Assembly (NCBI RefSeq): GCF_029637605.1 | Contig: NZ_CP121261.1 | Location: 1,116,001-1,180,000 of the forward strand | Length of the DNA stretch: 64,000 nt | Reading direction: 5' to 3' | Origin: Achromobacter spanius | GTDB taxonomy: Bacteria; Pseudomonadota; Gammaproteobacteria; Burkholderiales; Burkholderiaceae_B | Shown here: positions 10,159 to 17,975 of the stretch, piece by piece | Numbering within the stretch: the stretch's first letter is position 1 | How the letters are laid out: the number at the start of each line of letters is the position of its first letter | The notes under the pieces: model-generated | Told to the model about the DNA's origin: nothing | Seen by the model: only the letters and a program-made list of their open reading frames with translations | Databases searched by the model: none | Program-made: the position numbers and the translations under genes

Positions 10159-10997
10159 CGCGGCGACTGGTGTTGTCAGCAGTTCTCTTGTCGGCATGGG
10201 CGGGGATGTTCCTGACGCCTGTTGCGCATGGCCAAATCCAGCCGCAATCTCAAGCCGAACCCCCTTTGCCCGGGCCAGGTCAGGCCCAGCCCGGCCTGAC
10301 CTGGCCGGGCCTGAACGACCCTAACGCCATACGCGTGTTGTTGAGCGCCAATCCGGAAAGCACGATTTCGGCGCCAATGACGGGCCGGCTGGAAAAACTG
10401 GACGCTGCGCTGGGCCAGAAGGTGGACAAGGACGCCGTGCTGGTCAAACTGGATTGCGGCGAACCCCGCGCAAGGTTGCGGATGGCGAACGCAGAACTTG
10501 CCGGCGCGCGTGAAACCCTGAAAGCCAAGGTCGGCCTGCGCAAGCTGGACGCGGCGGGCGATACCGAAGTGAACCTGGCGCGCGCCGCCACCGACCGCGC
10601 CGCCGCCGCCACGGCCCTGGCCCAGGCGCAGGTGGACTATTGCACGGTGGCCGCGCCGTACTCGGGCCGCGTGGCAAAGGTGTATGTGCGGCCGCATGAA
10701 AGCGTGGCGGCCGGTGCGCCGCTGTTTGACCTGGTGGGCGACGGGCCGGTCAAGGTGCGCATGAACGTGCCGTCCCTGTTCCTGAAAGACATCAAGATCG
10801 GCACACCGTTCCAGATCAACGTCAGCGAAACCGGCAAGACCTATGGCGCAACCGTGTCGGCGGTGAGTGCGCGCGTGGACGCGGTGGCGCAGTCGATCGA
10901 ACTGGAAGGCCAGGTGCGCGACCCCAACGGCGAATTGCTGCCCGGCATGAGCGGCATCGCGGACTTCCAGGCAGCCACCCAAAACGATGCAAAATGA
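10155..10997 (+). CDS. Periplasmic HlyD/RND-type adaptor, short form
   Basis: A 280-residue adaptor with a Sec-type signal (MTRRLVLSAVLLSAWAGMFL, then an Ala-rich cleavage region) and no obvious membrane anchor after it. The barrel-sandwich halves are visible as STISAPMTGRLEKLDAALGQ near residue 75 and CTVAAPYSGRVAKVYVRPHE near residue 165. They flank a short helical hairpin of about 70 residues, and a beta-barrel domain follows. It should bridge an inner membrane component to the TolC-like channel. It overlaps the TolC-like gene by four bases and the next gene by eleven, so all are cotranslated. The protein is short for the family because the C-terminal membrane-proximal domain is missing or reduced. 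Confidence 0.8.
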   Translation: MTRRLVLSAVLLSAWAGMFLTPVAHGQIQPQSQAEPPLPGPGQAQPGLTWPGLNDPNAIRVLLSANPESTISAPMTGRLEKLDAALGQKVDKDAVLVKLDCGEPRARLRMANAELAGARETLKAKVGLRKLDAAGDTEVNLARAATDRAAAATALAQAQVDYCTVAAPYSGRVAKVYVRPHESVAAGAPLFDLVGDGPVKVRMNVPSLFLKDIKIGTPFQINVSETGKTYGATVSAVSARVDAVAQSIELEGQVRDPNGELLPGMSGIADFQAATQNDAK

Positions 10998-12324
10998 CCT
11001 GCTGCTGTTGTTGCAGTTGGCCGAGGTGGAAAGCCTGGCGCGCCAGGCCGACAACGTCCAGCAACTGAGTTTTCACATTGCCAACGACGCGCATCCCTTG
11101 CTGGGCTACCGCCAGGCGCTGGTCTTCGAGGACACAGGCGCCGACTGGAAGCTGCTGAACATTTCCGGCCTGGTGTCGGTGGACGAGCAATCCCCCTACA
11201 TCGTGTGGCTGGCGCAGGCGCGCAAGTGGCTGCGGCTGCGGGTGGCGGACGGGCAAGCGCAGTGGATCGACGCCGACGCGCTGGACAGCGCCAGCCCGCT
11301 GGTGCGCGATGGCTGGCGGGAATGGTGGCCGGCAGGCGCCTGGGCCTTGCCGTTGAAGTCGCGCGCGGGCGCCGTGCTGGGCTGGGTGCTGTACCTGATG
11401 GAACAACCGCCCACCCCCGGGCACGCCACGCTGATGGGTCGGCTCTGCCAGGCCTGGGCCTACAGTTGGGAACTGCTGGCCCGGCGCCGCAAGCCCCTGC
11501 GGCGAAGCTGGAAGCGGCGCTTGCGCATCCTGATTCCGCTGGCGCTGTTGGCGTTGTGTTTTCTGCCCATCCGGCAAAGCGCGCTTGCGCCCGCCGAAGT
11601 CACGTCGCTGGACCTGCAAGTGATCAGCGCGCCGCTGGATGGCGTTGTGCAGACCATCCACGTATCGCCCAACCAGGCGGTCAAGGCGGGGCAGGCGCTG
11701 TTTTCATTGGACGACACCACGCTCAGCCATCGGCTGGAAGTGGCGGTGCAGGCGGTGGCGGTGGCCGACGCCGAGCTGATGGCGGCCCGTCAAAGCGCTT
11801 TCCGTAACGACGAAAGCCGCATCAAGCTGACGACGCTGCAAAGCCGCGCACAAGAGCGGCGCGCCGAGCTGGCGTCGATACGGTCGCAACTGGACCGACT
11901 GGATGTGAGCGCGCCGCGCGATGGCATCGCTGTGTTCGCGGATGTGAATGATTGGCTGGGCAAGCCGGTGGTCACGGGCGAACGCATCATGCAATTGGCC
12001 GACCCCGCCAAGCCGGCCATGCTGATACAACTGCCCGTGTCCGACGCCATGTCGCTGGAGGTGGGCGCGCCGGTCAGCCTGTTCCTGACGGTGCGGCCGC
12101 TGCACCCGCTGGCCGGTGAAATCATCGAAACCAGCTACCAGTCGGCGCTGACACCCGAAGGGGTGCCCAGTTATCGGCTGCGCGCCAGCATCGGCCAGCA
12201 AGATGCCGACGACGCGCGCATTGGCCTGAAAGGCACGGCGCGCATCCAGGGCGGGCAATCGTTCCTGGGCTACGAAATCATTCGCCGTCCCTTGGCCACG
12301 CTGCGCGCGTTGACCGGGCTCTAG
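10987..12324 (+). CDS. GAF-like domain fused to membrane-anchored HlyD-type adaptor
   Basis: The 445-residue product has an unusual order. Residues 1-165 form a cytosolic GAF-like module (HPLLGYRQALVFE, then LLNISGLVSVDEQSPYIVWL). A basic stretch and one transmembrane helix follow at about 181-194, and then a HlyD-type periplasmic part. The lipoyl-like halves are visible as ISAPLDGVVQTIHVSPNQAV near 213 and VSAPRDGIAVFADVNDWLG near 308. It is the second adaptor in the operon and could couple a cytosolic signal or substrate to the export machine; that is inference. It overlaps the preceding gene by eleven bases and lies 17 bases before the M50 gene. Confidence 0.75.
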   Translation: MQNDLLLLLQLAEVESLARQADNVQQLSFHIANDAHPLLGYRQALVFEDTGADWKLLNISGLVSVDEQSPYIVWLAQARKWLRLRVADGQAQWIDADALDSASPLVRDGWREWWPAGAWALPLKSRAGAVLGWVLYLMEQPPTPGHATLMGRLCQAWAYSWELLARRRKPLRRSWKRRLRILIPLALLALCFLPIRQSALAPAEVTSLDLQVISAPLDGVVQTIHVSPNQAVKAGQALFSLDDTTLSHRLEVAVQAVAVADAELMAARQSAFRNDESRIKLTTLQSRAQERRAELASIRSQLDRLDVSAPRDGIAVFADVNDWLGKPVVTGERIMQLADPAKPAMLIQLPVSDAMSLEVGAPVSLFLTVRPLHPLAGEIIETSYQSALTPEGVPSYRLRASIGQQDADDARIGLKGTARIQGGQSFLGYEIIRRPLATLRALTGL

Positions 12325-12341
12325 GCACGGGGAGGGCGGCC

Positions 12342-14438
12342 ATGGACGACATGCTGACGCAGCCCTTGCCCGCCTTGCGGGAAGACCTGCGCCTGTTCGC
12401 GGGTGCGCCGCACCCCGACGGCAGCCCGGCCTGGATTATTGAAGACCCCGTGCGCAACCGGCATTTCCGCATCGGCTGGCTGGAGTTCGAATGCCTGGCG
12501 CGTTGGCACATGCTGCCCGGCGCGCTGCTGGAAGACATCCGCGCCCAGACCTCGCTGGAACCCGATGCCAGCCAGGTGTTCGGGTTTGCGGGCTTCTTGC
12601 AGCAGAACCACTTGCTGCGGCCGCATCCCTCGCGCAGCCAGGGCATGGCGCTTGCCGCGCCGGGACGCGAATGGCTGACGCTGAAATGGTGGCTGCACCA
12701 CTACCTGTTCTTTCGCGTGCCCTTGCTGCGGCCCACGTATTGGCTAAGCCGCATCTATCCGTATCTGCGCTGGCTGTTCAGCCCCGCCACCGCCTGGACC
12801 GTCGTCGTCCTAAGTCTGCTGGGCCTGTTCCTGACCCTGCGCCAATGGGACACCTTCCGCCACACGCTCTTTGAATCGGTGTCCTGGGAAGGCGCGCTGG
12901 GCTTTGCCTGCGCGCTGGTGGTGGCCAAGACGCTGCACGAATTCGGCCATGCGCTGGTCGCCACGCACATGGGCGTCAGGGTGGGCCACATGGGCGTGGC
13001 CTTCCTGGTGATGTGGCCCATGCTCTACACCGACACCAGCGAGTCCTGGCGGCTGGCGGATTCGCGCAAGCGGCTGATGATCGCCAGCGCCGGCATCATC
13101 ACCGAGCTGGCCATCGCGGGCCTGGCGACGCTGTGCTGGGCGCTGCTGCCACCGGGCGTGCCGCGCCAGGCCTGCTTTTACCTGGCCACCACCAGTTGGG
13201 TGCTGTCGCTGTTGCTGAACGCCAGCCCCTTCATGCGCTTCGACGGCTATTTCATTCTGTCGGATTTGCTGGACATGCCCAATCTGCACGAACGCGCTGG
13301 CGCCATGACGCGCACCGCGATCCGGCGCCGCTTGTGGGGCTTTGCGGATCCGTGGCCCGAAGACCTGCCCACGCGCGTCAGGCGCAGGATGATTGTGTTC
13401 GCCTGCGTGACGTGGCTGTACCGGCTGGTGGTGTACCTGGGCATTGCGCTGGCGGTGTACCACCTGTTCTTCAAGGCGCTGGGCATATTCCTGTTCGCCG
13501 TGGAAATTCTCTACTTCATTGCCTTGCCGATCTGGCGGGAGGTGCGTATGTGGTGGCAACGCAAGACCGAAGTCGCGACCCGGCGCCGTGTCGTGCTGCT
13601 GTTGCTGCTGACGCTGTTGGTGACCGTGCTGGCCGTGCCCTGGCCCACGTCGGTGCGGGCGCCGGCCCTGGCCCGCAGCGCCAAGATGTGGACGGCCTAT
13701 GCGCCCGCGCCGGCCATGCTGCTGGAACGCCGGGCGCCAGGCGAAGTCAGCGCGGGCAGCAAACTTATCCTGCTGGACCGCCCGGAACTCAGCAGCGAAG
13801 CCTTGGCGGCGCAAGCCAACGTGGCCGGGCAGGCGGCGCGGCTGACCGGGTTGCTGGGCCAGCAGGCGGGCATTGATCAGCAGGCCGCCACCATCGAGGC
13901 GCTGGCGCACAGCCGGGCAACCGCGCGTTCGGTGGCGGCCGAACAGGCCCGCCTGGAAGTGGTGGCGCCGTTTGACGGCCAATGGCTGGACGCGCCCGCC
14001 GAGATCCAGGCCGGCACCTGGGTCAACCCGAAACAAGCGCTGGGGCGCCTGGTCGACCCTACGCATTGGATTGTTGATGCCTACGTCGGCGAAGCGGATA
14101 TTCAGTTGTTGAAGCAGGGCGGCGCGGGTTGCTTCTACATTGAACACGACCCCCGGCGCCTGTGCGGTTCCATACGCGGCATCGCGCCGTCGCGCATCCA
14201 GCAGATCAACGCGCCCATGTTGACGACGGTACACGGCGGGCCGATTCCCTCGGTGCAAAAGCAAGGCACCCTGGTGCCCGATGACGCGTTGTACGTGGTG
14301 ACGCTGGATCTGGACGACGTGCCGGCAGGGCTTAACGAGCTGCGGGGCAAGGCCTATTTCAAGGGCGAGGCCCGCAGCAGGCTGATGCAATGGATGCGTT
14401 CGTTGGCCAGTCTGGTGATTCGTGAGAGTGGGTTTTGA
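12342..14438 (+). CDS. PqqD-like / M50 site-2-type metalloprotease / HlyD-like fusion protein
   Basis: A 698-residue polytopic protein with three parts. Residues 1-95 resemble PqqD-like winged-helix domains (PAWIIEDPVRNRHFRIGWLE). Residues 120-435 are an M50 membrane metalloprotease with zinc motif HEFGH at 199-203 and the second motif NASPFMRFDG at 293-302, both intact. After a last helix at about 416-433 comes a HlyD-like periplasmic segment to the C-terminus, with EVVAPFDGQWLDAPAEIQAG-like barrel halves near 540. The family is annotated as putative peptide zinc metalloprotease, usually without known function. It starts after a strong GGGGAGGG ribosome-binding site. In this operon it occupies the place of the ABC ATPase of a type I system. 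Its role as exporter, processing protease or both is inference. Confidence 0.8.
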   Translation: MDDMLTQPLPALREDLRLFAGAPHPDGSPAWIIEDPVRNRHFRIGWLEFECLARWHMLPGALLEDIRAQTSLEPDASQVFGFAGFLQQNHLLRPHPSRSQGMALAAPGREWLTLKWWLHHYLFFRVPLLRPTYWLSRIYPYLRWLFSPATAWTVVVLSLLGLFLTLRQWDTFRHTLFESVSWEGALGFACALVVAKTLHEFGHALVATHMGVRVGHMGVAFLVMWPMLYTDTSESWRLADSRKRLMIASAGIITELAIAGLATLCWALLPPGVPRQACFYLATTSWVLSLLLNASPFMRFDGYFILSDLLDMPNLHERAGAMTRTAIRRRLWGFADPWPEDLPTRVRRRMIVFACVTWLYRLVVYLGIALAVYHLFFKALGIFLFAVEILYFIALPIWREVRMWWQRKTEVATRRRVVLLLLLTLLVTVLAVPWPTSVRAPALARSAKMWTAYAPAPAMLLERRAPGEVSAGSKLILLDRPELSSEALAAQANVAGQAARLTGLLGQQAGIDQQAATIEALAHSRATARSVAAEQARLEVVAPFDGQWLDAPAEIQAGTWVNPKQALGRLVDPTHWIVDAYVGEADIQLLKQGGAGCFYIEHDPRRLCGSIRGIAPSRIQQINAPMLTTVHGGPIPSVQKQGTLVPDDALYVVTLDLDDVPAGLNELRGKAYFKGEARSRLMQWMRSLASLVIRESGF

Positions 14439-14463
14439 ACCGGGTCGCCAAGGCAAGGCCAAG

Positions 14464-15927
14464 CTAGTTCGACGCCACCTTCGCGTCGTCCGCCGGGCGT
14501 TCCCAGCCCCCGCCCAAGGCGCGGTAAGACGCAATGGCCGCGCGCGCCGATTCGGTTTGGGCCTGCGCGCTGGCATCGCGGGTGCGTAGCACGGCGCTGT
14601 CAGCGTCCAGCACTTCTATCAGGCTGACGATGCCGTTCTGGTAGGCCACGAAAGCACTGGTTCGTGCCTGCGTCAGCGCTTGCACGCCGTCGGCCAGGTA
14701 GCGCGATTGTTGCTCACGTTTGACCAGGGCCGAGAAGGCGTTCTCCACATCTTCGGAAGCGCGCAACACAGCCAGGCGGTACGCCGCCAGCGCTTCGGCG
14801 TTGCGGCCACGGGCGTTTGCGATGTCGGCTTCGATACGGCCGAAGTCGAACAGGCGCCAACGCAGGCCAAGCACGCCTTGCAGTTGATTGGCGCTGTCGT
14901 TGAACAGATTGCCGGATAGGGTGGTGGCGGTGCCCAGCACGGCGCCTAGCGAGAATGTGGGGTAGTACTCGGCGATCGCCGCGCCAATACCGGCGTTGGT
15001 GGCGGCAAGCTGGCGTTCGGCCGCGATCAGGTCGGGGCGGCGACGCAGCAGGTCGGCCGGCGTGCCGGTGTTGGAAATCGCGGGCGGCAAGGGGATGGGC
15101 GCGCTGGCGGCCAGCAGGGCGCGGTTGCTGCCGGGCGGCTCGCCCAGCAGTACGTCCATCGCGTTCATCGCGGCCGACAGCCCGTCTTCCAGTACCGGCA
15201 CGGTGGCGCGCACTTCGGCCAGCGCGCCTGTCGATTGATGCACCTGGAGTTCCGCCGCGAGCCCGTGGTCGAATTGCAGTTGCACGGTGGCAAGCAATTG
15301 GCTGCGGGTCTTGACCTGCTCGCGGGCGATGTCCAGGCGGGTCTGCAAGCCACGAATCAAGACGTAGATGTCGGCGGTCTGTGCCGCCACGGCCAACCGA
15401 GCGGCGGCAACGCCGGCCTCGGCGCCCTGGTAGTTGGCGACGGCCGCTTCGCGTTGACGTCGCAAGCCGCCGAACAGGTCGAGCTCCCAGCCGGCATTCA
15501 AGCCCAATTCGTAATAGTCGCCGTAGCGCTTGTAGTCGGGCGTGGCGTTCAACAACCGGCCCTGCGGTGTTTCCAGCGACTGGCGCGCGCGGGCGGCCTG
15601 GCCTGCCACGGCGGCCGACGGCAGCAACGCGGCAGTGGCGTGGCCCAGGCCCGCGCGCGACTGGGCCACGCGCGCGACAGCCTGCGCGATGTCCAGGTTC
15701 TGGTCGAGCGCGCGCTCCACCAATTGGGTCAGCAGCGGGTCATGAAACCCTTGCCACCAGACCCGGGCATCGGCCGCGGCGGGCGCCTGACGCGCCTGAA
15801 TCGCGGCCTGTCCCATAAAATGCGGGGCTGACGCCGTTTCGGGCTGCTGATAATCGGGGCCGACAGCACAGCCTGTCAGAAGCAAGCTAGATAGAAACAG
15901 CGGCAGAGCATGTTTACGGGGCAGCAT
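14464..15927 (-). CDS. NodT/OprM-family outer membrane efflux lipoprotein
   Basis: The 487-residue product is the outer membrane channel of a tripartite RND system. With the ATG at 15927, which has AGGA seven bases upstream, the signal peptide ends in lipobox LTGC with Cys at residue 20. The mature start CAVGPDYQQPE is typical of NodT-family proteins, and two OEP domains follow. A TTG five codons upstream is also in frame but has a weaker site. It is divergent from the TetR gene and pairs functionally with the adaptor and pump beyond it. The TetR-type operator at 16041-16067 lies in its promoter. Confidence 0.9.
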   Translation of the reverse strand: MLPRKHALPLFLSSLLLTGCAVGPDYQQPETASAPHFMGQAAIQARQAPAAADARVWWQGFHDPLLTQLVERALDQNLDIAQAVARVAQSRAGLGHATAALLPSAAVAGQAARARQSLETPQGRLLNATPDYKRYGDYYELGLNAGWELDLFGGLRRQREAAVANYQGAEAGVAAARLAVAAQTADIYVLIRGLQTRLDIAREQVKTRSQLLATVQLQFDHGLAAELQVHQSTGALAEVRATVPVLEDGLSAAMNAMDVLLGEPPGSNRALLAASAPIPLPPAISNTGTPADLLRRRPDLIAAERQLAATNAGIGAAIAEYYPTFSLGAVLGTATTLSGNLFNDSANQLQGVLGLRWRLFDFGRIEADIANARGRNAEALAAYRLAVLRASEDVENAFSALVKREQQSRYLADGVQALTQARTSAFVAYQNGIVSLIEVLDADSAVLRTRDASAQAQTESARAAIASYRALGGGWERPADDAKVASN

Positions 15928-16040
15928 GACGGGGTCCTGCAAGACAGGTGAAAGAGAAAGTTGGCGCGTCGAACGTCCGTACCGTGGGTTGAGACGCGCC
16001 CCTGCATCGAATAAAAACGATCACGAAACCATCGCGAATG

Positions 16041-16067
16041 GTGACTATTGTACGATATGGTCATTAG
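16041..16067. promoter_or_regulatory. TetR-type operator, site 1 (outer membrane factor/tetR intergenic)
   Basis: GTGACTATTG and TGGTCATTAG are separated by seven bases, and TGAC...GTCA ends make a 22-bp imperfect palindrome. The same two decamers with the same spacing recur at 16765-16791 before the adaptor gene. The best candidate ligand is the TetR protein encoded between the two sites. Confidence 0.7.
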
Positions 16068-16101
16068 TCGTCAATCGATAAAGCTATAAGGTAGCGTTCC
16101 T

Positions 16102-16719
16102 ATGTCCGACTCGTCCCAGCAATCCCAAGGCCATCGCGGACCGACCGATCACAGCGTGCGAGACCAGATCGTGCAGGCGGCGAACGCCCACTTCAGCCAC
16201 TACGGCTACGACAAGACCACGGTGTCCGACCTGGCGCGCGAGATCGGCATTTCCAAGGCCTACATCTACAAGTTCTTCGATTCCAAGCAGTCCATCGGCG
16301 AGGCCATATGCACCAACGTGCTGGGCGAGCTGATGGCTGGCGTGGAGCAGGCCATCGCCCAGGCCGAATCGCCCACCGATCGCTTTCGCCGCTTCTTCCT
16401 TACCGCCGTGGAGCTTTCCGCCGGGCTGTTTTTCCAGGACAGAAAGCTCTATGAAATCGCGGCGTATTCCTCTATGGAAAAATGGGCATCGTCGCAGGCC
16501 TATGAGCAGCGGATGCGAGGCATGCTGACCGACATCCTGCGCGAAGGAAGAGAGCAGGGCGAGTTCGAGCGCAAGACCCCGCTGGACGAAACCGCGCGGT
16601 CGATTTATCTGGTGATGCTGCCCTTCATCAGTCCGCTTTTGCTTCAGTACAACCTGGACCGTTTGCCGGATGCCCCGCGTGAAGTGGCAAGCCTGGTGTT
16701 GCGCAGCCTGGCCCCCTGA
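16102..16719 (+). CDS. TetR/AcrR-family repressor of the flanking RND efflux genes
   Basis: This 205-residue regulator has an N-terminal TetR helix-turn-helix at about residues 20-66 (TTVSDLAREIGISKAYIYKFFDSKQ) and a C-terminal ligand-binding helical domain of the usual length. It lies between a divergent outer membrane factor and a codirectional adaptor-pump pair. Both flanking promoter regions carry one identical-spacing palindromic operator, so it very probably represses all efflux genes and itself. The inducer cannot be read from the sequence. An AAGG ribosome-binding site precedes the ATG. Confidence 0.9.
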   Translation: MSDSSQQSQGHRGPTDHSVRDQIVQAANAHFSHYGYDKTTVSDLAREIGISKAYIYKFFDSKQSIGEAICTNVLGELMAGVEQAIAQAESPTDRFRRFFLTAVELSAGLFFQDRKLYEIAAYSSMEKWASSQAYEQRMRGMLTDILREGREQGEFERKTPLDETARSIYLVMLPFISPLLLQYNLDRLPDAPREVASLVLRSLAP

Positions 16720-16764
16720 ACGCGGGCGTTGTCGTCCGAGCTAAGCAACGAGAAATCCCAATTA

Positions 16765-16791
16765 GTGACTATTGACAATATTGGTCATTAG
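16765..16791. promoter_or_regulatory. TetR-type operator, site 2 (upstream of efflux adaptor)
   Basis: It is a second copy of GTGACTATTG-N7-TGGTCATTAG, located between the tetR stop and the adaptor start. Only the seven central bases differ from site 1, which is strong evidence for one shared DNA-binding protein. Confidence 0.7.
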
Positions 16792-16832
16792 ATTCACACT
16801 GCGCGGCAATCCGATTGCCCCAGGGGTGTCTT

Positions 16833-17975
16833 ATGGTTTCCCGTCGTTCTGCCGTCATGGCAATCCCGGCCATCACGGCCGTCTTGTTGTCCGGCGCATT
16901 GGCCGGCGCATTGTCTGGTTGTAGCCCCCGCGCGGCCGATGATCCGCGTACCGGCATACCGTTGGTCAGGGTGGCCACGGTGCAAGCGCCTGCGCCCTTG
17001 ACCCATGAGTACACCGGGGTAGTGGTGGCGCGGGTGCAGAGCGATCTGGGTTTTCGGGTGAACGGCAAGGTGGCCGAACGTCTGGTCGACACGGGGCAGC
17101 AAGTCAAGCGCGGCCAGCCGCTGATGCGGCTGGATCCCACCGACCTGGCGCTGGCGGCGCGGGCCCGTTTGCAGGCGGTGCATGCCGCCCGCGCACGCGC
17201 TTCGCAAACAGCGGCTGACGAAAAGCGCTATCGCGTCCTGGTGGGCGCGGGCGCGGTGTCGGCATCCGCCTATGATCAGGCCCGCGCCGCGGCCGATACC
17301 GCCCAGGCCGACCTCAGCGCGGCGCAGGCGCAGGCCGATGTGGCGCGCAACGAAACGGGTTACGCCACCCTTTACGCGGATGCCGATGGCGTGGTCATGA
17401 GCACGCTGGCCGAACCGGGCCAGGTGGTTAGCGCGGGGCAAGCCGTGGTGCGAGTGGCGCGATCGGGTCCGCGCGAAGCGGTAATCGATCTACCCGAAAC
17501 CGTTCGGCCGGCGTTGGGTTCCACTGGCGTAGCCACGCTATATGGCGACACAAGCCAGCCCATTCCGGTGCAGTTGCGAGAGCTGTCCGACTACGCCGAT
17601 CCGCGCACGCGCACGTTTGCCGCGCGCTACGTGCTTGACCCCAAGGCTGCCCAGGCGCCGCTGGGCGCCACCATCTCGGTGTCGATTGCGGGCGCGCAGG
17701 CCAAGCCGGTGTTTCAAGTGCCCTTGGCGGCGCTGCACGATGAGGGCCGTGGGCCGGGTGTCTGGGTCTTGTCGGGCGATCCCACGCAAGTGCGCTGGCG
17801 TGCCGTCACGTTGGCGGGCCTGGGGGAAGAGACCGCCGCCGTCAGTGCGGGCCTGGCCCCGGGCGAGCGCTTCGTGGCGCTGGGCGCCCACCTGTTGCAT
17901 GAGGGCGAGACGGTGCGCGTGGCCGCGCCGCAGGGCCCGCGCGCGCTGGCCACGAATGCGGGAGCGGCGCAATGA
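16833..17975 (+). CDS. RND efflux periplasmic adaptor lipoprotein
   Basis: A 380-residue membrane fusion protein with a lipoprotein signal ending LSGC (Cys 30). The barrel-sandwich start SDLGFRVNGKVAERLVDTGQ, an alpha-hairpin rich in Ala/Gln/Asp, and the closing YATLYADADGVVMSTLAEPG follow the order of AcrA/MdtA-like adaptors. The ATG at 16833 is preferred over an upstream TTG because AGGGG lies eight bases before it. It should link the pump encoded next to the NodT-type channel. Its stop overlaps the pump start (ATGA). Confidence 0.9.
   Translation: MVSRRSAVMAIPAITAVLLSGALAGALSGCSPRAADDPRTGIPLVRVATVQAPAPLTHEYTGVVVARVQSDLGFRVNGKVAERLVDTGQQVKRGQPLMRLDPTDLALAARARLQAVHAARARASQTAADEKRYRVLVGAGAVSASAYDQARAAADTAQADLSAAQAQADVARNETGYATLYADADGVVMSTLAEPGQVVSAGQAVVRVARSGPREAVIDLPETVRPALGSTGVATLYGDTSQPIPVQLRELSDYADPRTRTFAARYVLDPKAAQAPLGATISVSIAGAQAKPVFQVPLAALHDEGRGPGVWVLSGDPTQVRWRAVTLAGLGEETAAVSAGLAPGERFVALGAHLLHEGETVRVAAPQGPRALATNAGAAQ

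Noticed and set aside
1..14438. Classical type I secretion or two-partner secretion
   Set aside because: No ABC ATPase, RTX repeats, TPS domain or POTRA/barrel transporter is visible among the linked genes.
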